This document shows, in pieces, positions 24,189 to 42,856 of a stretch of 64,000 nucleotides of DNA. The translations under genes and the position numbers were made by a program. The notes below the pieces were generated by a model. It ran no database searches. It saw only the letters and a program-made list of their open reading frames with translations, and was not told where the DNA came from. Positions within the stretch are counted from its first letter, which is position 1. Each line of letters begins with the position of its first letter. The DNA is from Petrosia ficiformis (lineage: Eukaryota > Porifera > Demospongiae > Haplosclerida > Petrosiidae): contig OX345646.1 in assembly GCA_947044365.1 (NCBI GenBank), forward strand, positions 5,191,678 through 5,255,677, written 5' to 3'.

Positions 24189-27100
24189 ATGATGTCACTA
24201 CTAATTCTCAATCAAAAGGTTTTGTATCTCGTATTGTTGATCACTTTACTGTATGGATTAACATCAGCTAATCAAAATATCACTATATATGTTCAAGAAG
24301 ATGGAATCGACCAATCAGAATGTATGGAAGGAAATGAATCTATTCCATGTCACACATTGTCCTATATCTTGAATCAGATCAATAATAGAAGTAATGACAT
24401 CTTTAATGGGAAAAACATTTCAGTATATCTGTATATAACATACTATCAAAAAATAACAAATTTGTCGTTGATACAGTTACAAGTTAACTTGTATCTTATT
24501 GGAGTTGATAATCCCATTCTTGAATTCAGTGGAATTGATAATTTCTTTACTCTTCAAGGTGGAGGGTTTTTTTATGCCGAAAATATTACCTTTTACAATA
24601 TTTCAATAGGATTTTACTTTGTTGTAACAGTGAAATTTAATAAGTGCATATTCACTAGTGGAAATAGCACACTAGCTGATATTGAAATTTTGTCCACTAA
24701 GTACATTTACAATCTTACTATAAGCAACTGTTTATTTCGTATCAATAATGCTCAATCAGCATTTATACAAATTCAAAGTGTATCAAATGTGGAAATATCT
24801 GGATGTGATTTCTATCATGAAGATGGTTTTATAAGGATCGAGTTGGAACAAGTTCACAACCTTACTATAACTAACTGTTTATTTCATAACAATGGTGCTC
24901 AAGTAGAACTTGTAGTGATTCAAAATGTATTTAATGTGGAAATATCTGGATGTGAATTCTATCAAAATGAAGATCAAACGTATCTTATATCGTTTGGTTC
25001 CGAACAAGTTCATAATCTTATTATAAGCAACTGTTTATTTCATAACAATGATTATCAATTAGCACTTATAGTGATTCAAAATGTATTAAATGTGGAAATA
25101 TCTGGATGTGAATTCTATCAAAATGAAGGTCAAATGTATCTTATATCCATAGGTTCCAAACAATTTCACAATCTTACTATGATCAACTGTTTATTTTATA
25201 ACAATGATGCTGAATCAGCACATTTCCATAACAGTGAAGATCAATCAGGACTTATGAGAATTGGAAAAATATTAAATGTGGAAATATCTGGATGTGAATT
25301 CTATCAAAATGAAGGTCAAATATCGATTGGTTTGGAACAAGTTCACAATCTTACTATAAGCAACTGTTTATTTCATAACAATGATGCTCAATCTGCACTT
25401 GTATTGATTCAAAATGTATCAAATGTGGGAATATCTGAATGTGAATTCCAAAACAGTCAATCATATCTTATATGGATCAGTTTAGAACAAATACACAATC
25501 TTATCACTATAAGTAACTGTTTATTTCATAACAATGATGCTCAATCAGCACTTATAATGATTCAAAATGTATCAAATGTGGAAATATATGGATGTGAATT
25601 CTATCAAAACGAAGGTCAAAAGTATCTTATAATGATATCAATTGGTTTAGAACAAATTCACAGTCTTATCAATATAAGCAACTGTTTATTTTATAACAAT
25701 GATGCTCAATTATACACACTTGTAGGGATTCAAAACATATCAAATGTGGAAATATCTGATGAATTCTATAAAAACAGTCAACCTTATCTTAAATGGTCCA
25801 GTTTAGAACAAGTTCGCAATCTTACTATAAGCAACTGTATAATTCATAACAATGATGCTCAACAAGCACTTATAATCATTTTTTATGGAATGTTTTTCAA
25901 TGTGGAAATATCTGGATGTGAATTCTATCAAAACGAAGGTCAAACGCATCTTATAATGTTCGAGTCCGAACAAGTTCATAATCTTATTATAAGCAACTGT
26001 TTATTTTATAACAATGAAGCTCAACAACAGCTTATATCGATAGATCAAGTTCACAATCTCACTATAAGCAACTGTTTATTTTGTAACAATGATGCTCAAC
26101 AAATGCTTATAATGATTTATTATGTATTTAATGTGGAAATATCTGGATGTGAATTCTATCAAAACAGAGGTCAAGAGTCTCTTCTACTAGTACTGACCTA
26201 TTTTTTTGACATGGATAATTGCACTATTTATGACAACAATGATATAAAAGACACAATATTTAATTTGGGAACTTCAAGCTCTGAGTTAATGTTTACTATC
26301 ACTAATTGTCTGTTCTCTAATAACACATCTGGTGGGAACATTTTAGGAATCACGAGTGATAAATTATACATGTCAAACATAAATCTTATAAGTAACAAGA
26401 TAAAATGGATTGAATATAGTATCATACGAATAACAGGAATACTTCTCTCTCATGAACAGAATTTGAACATATCTAATATTAATTTTATTAACAACACTGG
26501 AACAGGACTTAAGCTGAAAGATGTAAAAATGTATTTCAACAATATAACATTTCATAACAACACTGGAGTTCATGGAGGGGGAATGTCATTGTATCACACA
26601 CATATCTATCTCATTGGACCTCTAATATTTGAAAGAAATACAGCTCTTTTTGGTGGAGCCATTTATTTTGCAATAGCTGAGGTATTAGGTGTCCCAGATA
26701 ATTGTACTACATTTGAACGAATAATATTTACCGGTAATTCTGCAGGTACACTTGGGCCTGATGTTTTTATTGAAGATGGATTTTCAGTTAGTGATATAAT
26801 TTATTATACTTTTCCGTGTATTAATAACACTATACAAAATCATGTAAGGGGAGACCATATTATTTCTGGTCCATACAATATTACCATTAATCCGCAAAGT
26901 AATTCCACAATTACTCTGTTTCCTGGACAGAAATTGACATATTCAGCTAAAGTTACTGATTATTTTGGTAACTTGACATCTTGTTTAGTAAAGATTATCT
27001 TAGAATGTGGAAATAAGTTTTGTGAACATGTGCAATTAACTGGTGAGGCACAATCATTGCTTTCAACTAGTAATTTCACAACTAATCTATATTTGTCATC

Positions 27101-28775
27101 TAATGTTGAACATCATGATTATTCATTAAAACTTCGGTTTTTATGCTTGGATACAAATGCTGAAGTGTATGCAAATATGAATCTAACAACTTGTCCTTTG
27201 GGATATGTTTTTCAAACACTTCAAAAATCTCAACGAATCCTAGGGACTTGTGAATGTGTGGATATAGCTAGTGATAATGTACAGTGTGATTTCATGTTGG
27301 GTGTAGCATGTATTAGACTTGGTTACTGGTTAGGTAAAATTAATGCAGATGACGTACTGGAGGATACTCTCATTGACACAGCTCTATGTCAGTATCCATA
27401 TTGTAAGACTGACTTACCACCTTGTTCGATCATAGGACTCACTCAGACTTATAACCAGCTTCCTGTTGCTCAAGATGAACAATGTAATGGATTATATGGT
27501 GGATTATTGTGTAGAAGTTGTAGAGAAGATGCTGTGTTTAGTTTTGAAGCTGTTAATTGTATTCCATCATCAAATTGCAAACCATGGCAACCTTATGTTA
27601 CTTTGGTACTTGTAGTTGTATTCCAACTTGTTCTGGGATTTGTGATTGTAATAGTACTAAAGGCAAGCTTCAAGACAGGTATTGGACATTTGTATGGGCC
27701 TTTATTCTTCATTGCTGTACTCAGACTTGTACCTTTTGGATACTACAAACAATATGTTCAACTAGAATTCACTGTTTCAATATTTCAATCTGTTCTTTTG
27801 CTTAATTTAGAGGTTTTTGGTAACATTCCATGGTGTTTCTTCTCTGATATTAATCCATTACTGAACTACTCTCTCCATTTTCTTGGTCCATTTATTATTG
27901 CAGTTGTACTATTATCAACAGTATTACTAGCTCGATATTATCCAAGACAATTCTTGTCTATACAGAGTTCACCAGTTCAAGCTATCTGTCTCCTCATTCT
28001 TCTTTCCTTTTGGTCTGTTTCTGATACTTGTATTCAACTATTGAAACCAACTACTACACTGAGTGGAGTTAAAGGATGGAGAGTTGCTCTTCAACCAAAT
28101 ATACAATACCTCAAAGATCCATATCATATAGTCACTTGGATAATTTCAACAGTTCTTCTCATATTTCTACTTGTCCCTTTCATTTTATTGTTGTTTTTGT
28201 CACCACTTTTACGACGCAAGTTGAACCTCACTCGTATTCAACCATTACTTGATGCATTCCAGTCGTGTTATGATGACAAGTTTCGCTGGTACTCGGGAGT
28301 ATATCTACTATCCTGGATAATTTTAAATATCAACATGCCTTACTATGTGATGGAGATTATTCTTGTTTCTATTAGCATATTACATTTCATGATACAGCCT
28401 TACAAGTATCGATGGCTGAATATTGTTGATACACTCTTACTAGTTGATCTAAACCTGTTTGCTTTCTTTACATCAGTCGATTCACCAAACCGTAAAGAGA
28501 CAGTTCCTATTAGTTACATATTGGTAGTGTTACCTCTGACATATATTACAGTTGGTGGAGTGTGGATCATTAGTGTGATTATAATAAAATGGTGCAAATG
28601 TAAAGTGTCTACTCGTAAGAATACTAATGAAGAAGAAATGGTAAATTTATTAGAAGATAAGGAAGAAGAGGAGGTAGTGGACAGTGGAGATAGAGACATT
28701 CATATTGGAGTAAGTTCAACAGTTGTGGAGCGTCCTGTTTGTAGGAGAGATTCTCTGATATTTGATGATAATTAA
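24189..28775 (+). CDS. Beta-helix repeat multi-pass membrane protein, array copy 4
   Basis: Single exon, 1528 aa, with ten rung-A repeats. The ATG at 24189 opens the signal peptide (MMSLLILNQKVLYLVLL). Irregular rungs include an inserted 'DAESAHFHNSEDQSG' segment and one rung B that has lost its Gly-Cys pair (VEISDEFYKNSQ), which would break the cysteine ladder at one turn. One rung A reads 'SNCIIHNND'. The PMP-like 'FERNTALFGGAIYF', the 'GLYGGLLCRSCRE' region and the helices (from about residue 1135, including 'HLYGPLFFIAVLRL' and 'QPYKYRWLNIVDTLLL') follow the family pattern. The 3' end is identical to copy 3. It is the last intact gene of the array and faces SRP54 tail to tail across 3.4 kb. 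Confidence 0.88.
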   Translation: MMSLLILNQKVLYLVLLITLLYGLTSANQNITIYVQEDGIDQSECMEGNESIPCHTLSYILNQINNRSNDIFNGKNISVYLYITYYQKITNLSLIQLQVNLYLIGVDNPILEFSGIDNFFTLQGGGFFYAENITFYNISIGFYFVVTVKFNKCIFTSGNSTLADIEILSTKYIYNLTISNCLFRINNAQSAFIQIQSVSNVEISGCDFYHEDGFIRIELEQVHNLTITNCLFHNNGAQVELVVIQNVFNVEISGCEFYQNEDQTYLISFGSEQVHNLIISNCLFHNNDYQLALIVIQNVLNVEISGCEFYQNEGQMYLISIGSKQFHNLTMINCLFYNNDAESAHFHNSEDQSGLMRIGKILNVEISGCEFYQNEGQISIGLEQVHNLTISNCLFHNNDAQSALVLIQNVSNVGISECEFQNSQSYLIWISLEQIHNLITISNCLFHNNDAQSALIMIQNVSNVEIYGCEFYQNEGQKYLIMISIGLEQIHSLINISNCLFYNNDAQLYTLVGIQNISNVEISDEFYKNSQPYLKWSSLEQVRNLTISNCIIHNNDAQQALIIIFYGMFFNVEISGCEFYQNEGQTHLIMFESEQVHNLIISNCLFYNNEAQQQLISIDQVHNLTISNCLFCNNDAQQMLIMIYYVFNVEISGCEFYQNRGQESLLLVLTYFFDMDNCTIYDNNDIKDTIFNLGTSSSELMFTITNCLFSNNTSGGNILGITSDKLYMSNINLISNKIKWIEYSIIRITGILLSHEQNLNISNINFINNTGTGLKLKDVKMYFNNITFHNNTGVHGGGMSLYHTHIYLIGPLIFERNTALFGGAIYFAIAEVLGVPDNCTTFERIIFTGNSAGTLGPDVFIEDGFSVSDIIYYTFPCINNTIQNHVRGDHIISGPYNITINPQSNSTITLFPGQKLTYSAKVTDYFGNLTSCLVKIILECGNKFCEHVQLTGEAQSLLSTSNFTTNLYLSSNVEHHDYSLKLRFLCLDTNAEVYANMNLTTCPLGYVFQTLQKSQRILGTCECVDIASDNVQCDFMLGVACIRLGYWLGKINADDVLEDTLIDTALCQYPYCKTDLPPCSIIGLTQTYNQLPVAQDEQCNGLYGGLLCRSCREDAVFSFEAVNCIPSSNCKPWQPYVTLVLVVVFQLVLGFVIVIVLKASFKTGIGHLYGPLFFIAVLRLVPFGYYKQYVQLEFTVSIFQSVLLLNLEVFGNIPWCFFSDINPLLNYSLHFLGPFIIAVVLLSTVLLARYYPRQFLSIQSSPVQAICLLILLSFWSVSDTCIQLLKPTTTLSGVKGWRVALQPNIQYLKDPYHIVTWIISTVLLIFLLVPFILLLFLSPLLRRKLNLTRIQPLLDAFQSCYDDKFRWYSGVYLLSWIILNINMPYYVMEIILVSISILHFMIQPYKYRWLNIVDTLLLVDLNLFAFFTSVDSPNRKETVPISYILVVLPLTYITVGGVWIISVIIIKWCKCKVSTRKNTNEEEMVNLLEDKEEEEVVDSGDRDIHIGVSSTVVERPVCRRDSLIFDDN

Positions 28776-30321
28776 AAAAAAAAATTCTTAATTAAATTAA
28801 TATCTATAAATTTGATGTTTTTATACTTTGTCATGTAACATATAGTTCATTTCCATGTACTTTAGTTTACATAATACTACTTGTATATTACATGTAGTAA
28901 ATGCACGTAATTGTATTTCTTTTAAATGAATATTTTCTTGTCAATGTATCGATTAACTTACTGTATTAGATATGTTATATAATTTACAGAAACATCACAA
29001 AATGAAATTGAAATCTGACTTAATATACTGTTCTCCTTCCTATGCTTGGGGATGCAATACTGTGTTATTATAACAATGTACTAATGAGGTTATTCACTAT
29101 ACAGGAGTACATTTATACATAATTATTCTGTTGTTGTAATAATGTCAGTTGTTAGATGTGATGTTACATGAATAGCAACCCTGAATTGAGGACACCCCTG
29201 CAATCACAACACTTACATTTGTCCCAAAGTTACATTGTACTCCATTACCCAAATTAATATGAAATATTTTAATTTTTATCAGCTCCTGAAACACATTTTG
29301 ATAGTGTTTTCATGTTAACCTTACTGGTTTATATGTTAGTCCATTATGGTTCTCAACCTTCATTATTGACTTTAAGCCTACTATTAATTGCGTCCACTAA
29401 ATTCAGTGATTCAGTGATTCTCGTATTTAGCATGTATTAATTTTTGAGCCACACCTAATATGCCTAATAAATTATTAAATGATCATGAAAATTATTTTTT
29501 TAGCATGTACTTATTTTAATGATTATTACTTAAGTCGCTAAAATTAGTACATGCAATTAAATGTATAGTTAAGGTACATGTATAATCTCATCATCAATAC
29601 ATGGAATCTGGTTGTTGATTTTATAGACTTAATCAAACAATAACTTCTACAATTGATTACACGACACCTAAAAATTACACACCAATATCCTGAACTTAAT
29701 ATTGATAACATATAAACAAGTCAGTCATTGTAAACAGTATTGAAATTCAATATAAAGATATTCTAAACATACAGTTAACACACAAAACACACATCAGTAT
29801 GCTCTATGCAATATCTGGCAAATTTAATTGCACAATTTTGTTTATTAATAATGATATCATTAGTGAATATTTATTACATGACACCACAAAGCACACACCA
29901 ATATCCTGAGTTTACAATAATAATTATAAAATTAATTATAGGTCAATGTACACATAATTAATATTAGTACTATGTGAACTATACACAGTGTAATGAAAAT
30001 AATTATGTATTATATATTGTTTAATGATATTGACTATCACCAACTAAGCACACACAAATACAGTATATGTCAATACAAAGTCACCATACAGTACAGTAAT
30101 TACTCAGTAGTTTCATTTCCACACTATAGTAGTTCAACAGTAGTTTTGACAGTAATTGGCGTACTTGTCAATTGAACACCACCACAGTAGTGAGACAATA
30201 ATTACTATACTATACTGACAGTAGAACTAAGATAATTACTGTTATTGTATGGTGACATTTTATTGACATACTGTATCTCGACATAGTCCATATACATATA
30301 GTAGTGTTGTTTAGTTAACTA

Positions 30322-30469
30322 CAGTGGAACCCTCTATCGAGAACACCCCTGTATTAAGGTCTTTAAGAATACTTACAAATATCCGTTTATAATATAACTT
30401 TACCCCTGAAATGTGGACACCCTTCTAATCAAGACACTTATATTTGTCCCAAAAGTTAAGGATTCCACA
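30322..30469 (+). mobile_element. TIR element family 3 (cagtggaac ends), disrupted copy
   Basis: It begins 'cagtggaaccctctatcgag' and ends near 'ggattccaca', the inverse of the start, with internal 'aacacccctgtattaagg' and 'tgtggacaccc' motifs. A second copy lies at 31837-31990, and a relative lies in an SRP54 intron near 33,955-34,075. Ends of this kind are seen in Tc1/mariner- or pogo-type non-autonomous elements; the superfamily is an inference. An unusual palindromic segment follows it. Confidence 0.5.
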
Positions 30470-30555
30470 GCATAGCTATATATATATATATATATAAGCT
30501 TTCAGTCTAAATTACATGTCTACTATTTCAAAACTCCATTGGAAATCTTCCACTC

Positions 30556-30613
30556 ATCAGACTCGTAATAACGTACATGTATTATAATACATGTACGTTA
30601 TTACGAGTCTGAT
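30556..30613. repeat. 58-bp perfect palindrome
   Basis: The left half 'atcagactcgtaataacg...' is followed with no spacer by its exact reverse complement, centred between 30,584 and 30,585. Outside it, 'aatatccgtttataatataa' near 30,377 is repeated inverted near 30,618-30,640, so the palindrome sits inside a larger inverted arrangement. Confidence 0.9.
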
Positions 30614-31836
30614 AAATGTTATATTATAAACGGATATTTATAGTATCCAAACAGCAAACAATGATACTGTCTAGAATGTATGATGTGATGTTACAAGAAG
30701 CACCCTTGAAATGATTGATGAGGACACCCCTGTAATCAGGACACTTATAATTGTCCCAAGGTTCTATTGTACTCCACTACCAAATTTAATATGAAATATT
30801 TTAATTTTTATCTACTCCTGAAACACGGTGTTTTCATGTTAACCTGGGTATATTACTGGTTTATATGTTAGTCTATTATGGTTCTCAACCTTCAATTATT
30901 GACTTTAAGCTATTAATTGTGTCCACTAAATTCAGTGATTCTAAAATGCTCATATTTGGCATGTATTAATTTTAGTGAATTTCTTAGCCATGCCTAATAT
31001 GCCTATTAAATGATCATGAAATTTATTTTTTTAGCATGTACTTAATTTTAATGATTATTATGTAAGTCACTAAAATTAGTACATGCAATTAAATGTATAG
31101 TTAAGGTTCATGTATAATCTCATCATCAATACATGGAATCTGGTTGTTGATTTTGCAGACTTAATCAAACAATAACTTCTAGAATTAATTATACAACACC
31201 AAAAATTACACACCAATATCCTGAACTTAAAATTGATAACATATCAACATGTCAGTCCTTGTAAACAGTATTCAGATACATGTATTATAAACATTTATTA
31301 CATGACACCACAAAGCACACACCAATATCCTGAGTTTACAATAATAATTATAATTAATTATGGGCCAATGTACACATAATTAATATTAGTACTACGTTGA
31401 ACTATACACAGTGTACAATTATGTATTATTGTTTAATGATATTGACTATCACCAACTAAGCATTCACAAATACAGTTTATGTCAATAAAAAGTCACCATA
31501 CAGTACAGTAATTACTCAGTAGTTTCATTTCCACACTACAGTAGTTCAACAGTAATTTTGACAGTAATTAGTGTACTTGTCAATTGAACACCACAGTTGT
31601 GAGACAGTAATTACTATACTATACTGACAGTAGAACTAAGATAATTACTATTACTGTATGATGACATTTTATTAACATATACTGTACTTGTCAATTGTTC
31701 ACCACAGTAGTGAGACAGTAATTACTATACTATACTGACAATAGAACTAAGATAATTACTGTTACTGTATGGTGACATTTTATTGACATACTGTATCTCG
31801 ACATAGTCCATATAGTAGTGTTGTTTTAGTTAACTA

Positions 31837-31990
31837 CAGTGGAACCCTCTATTGAGAACACCCCTGTATTAAGGTCTTTAAGAATACTTACAAATATCCC
31901 TAACAGTGGTCTATATAACTTTACCCCTGAAATGTGGACACCCCTCTAATCAAGACACTTATATTTGTCCCAAAGGTAAAGGTTCCACAA
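31837..31990 (+). mobile_element. TIR element family 3, second copy
   Basis: It runs from 'cagtggaaccctctattgag' to 'ggttccaca', co-linear with 30322-30469 but without the palindromic rearrangement that follows that copy. Confidence 0.5.
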
Positions 31991-32181
31991 CTTAGCTATT
32001 TATATAAGCTTTCAGTCTAAATGACATGTCTACTATTTCAAAACTCCATTGGAAATCATCCACCATCAGATTCATAATAATGTTTTATTAATTGATGCAT
32101 CATATAGATATAATATTTTCATTTATCAAAGATTATAATACAATATAATGATTATTATTTATAAATGATGTACAATTAATT

Positions 32182-41593
<9,412 letters not shown>

Positions 41594-42825
41594 TCAAAGT
41601 CCAAATGGTTCTGGAACATGGATTTTAATAATATATGTCTGTTCCAGTATTTCCACAGGCGGTGTTGGTAGTTGTGTTATAATAACTAGTTTGAAGTTTT
41701 CTACACGTGAACACATGAACATGCTATCTGAATATTCCTCTCCATCACTTTTCTTAGTCAGTTTCAAATATCTGTAGATAATAATGTTTATAACTTTAGT
41801 TTGGAATGACCAACAAACATTTTCCTGCACTAATTCACATCCTTCCCATTATTTTTTGTGAACGTCAAATTTAAATCCATTACTTCATTATTCAATTACA
41901 GTATAATCATGTATTAACCTTATGATATTAAACTATACACTATAGTACATATAAGTTATTGAGTTACAGTATAATCATGTATTAACCTTATGATATTAAA
42001 CTATACACTATAGTACATATAAGTTATTGAGTTACAGTATAATCATGTATTAACCTTATGATATTAAACTATACACTATAGTACATATAAGTTATTGAGT
42101 TACAGTATAATCATGTATTAACCTTATGATATTAAACTATACACTATAGTACATAGAAGTTATTGAATTACAGTATAATCATGTATTAACCTTATGATAT
42201 TAAACTATACACTATAGTACATATAAGTTATTGAGTTACAGTATAATCATGTATTAACCTTATGATATAACTAAGGCATACTACAAAAAACTAAAACAAC
42301 ACAAGTATATAAGTACCTCTTTTCCTTTAAAAAGTCTTTAGTCATTATCGCTGGGAGTAGGTCTTGCTGTACTTGATCAAACTTTGCAACAACAGCTGGC
42401 CACATCTCTTCAATATCCAGTAAATCCAGAACCAAAAACTTGCCATACCTGTTTTTGAAAGAAGAAAACGAGGCAGTAATATGCTCAACCTTTCAAATCG
42501 TCTTTCTAAAACTAGATCCCTTTCCCATATCTCTATATACCTTCTTTCTCTCTCACCTGATTGCTCCCAACAATCCCATTCTTATTGTCTCCATGTCCAT
42601 GTCTCTTGGGTTGACAGCACTCAAGTAATTTGTGTCTCTGTATCTTAGAAACGTTGAACATTGTTTACCGGGATCAATGATTAGAGGCCATCTGTGGATG
42701 GATAGATAGATGGATGGATGGATAGATGGATGATCAAATGGATGGATATATGGATGGATGGATGAATGGATAGATTGATGGATGGATGGATAGATGGATT
42801 GATGGATGAATAGATGAATGGATGA

Positions 42826-42856
<31 letters not shown>

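Larger units (their letters stand above)
1..32060 (+). repeat. Tandem segmental duplication array (units of about 6.4-7.7 kb)
   Basis: Successive start codons lie 7446, 7700 and 6389 bp apart, and the non-coding DNA between the genes aligns by eye unit to unit. For example, the blocks beginning near 1, 7861 and 15721 share the same run of sequence, including a tract about a 'tacagactatttatagtat' core. The array therefore grew by unequal exchange of whole gene-plus-flank units. The window opens inside the 3' flank of a further unit, so at least one more copy lies to the left. On the right, two flank copies without a gene (about 29,200-30,240 and 30,640-31,640) mark the decayed edge. Confidence 0.9.
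29207..32181. other. Gene-less array flanks at the right edge
   Basis: Two successive copies of the array's intergenic DNA (about 29,207-30,240 and 30,640-31,640), each with the conserved hairpin and MITE family 1. They are separated and followed by two copies of a 'cagtggaaccct' element. No receptor coding sequence remains, so a unit has probably been deleted or collapsed here. No other gene is visible before the SRP54 stop at 32,182. Confidence 0.7.
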
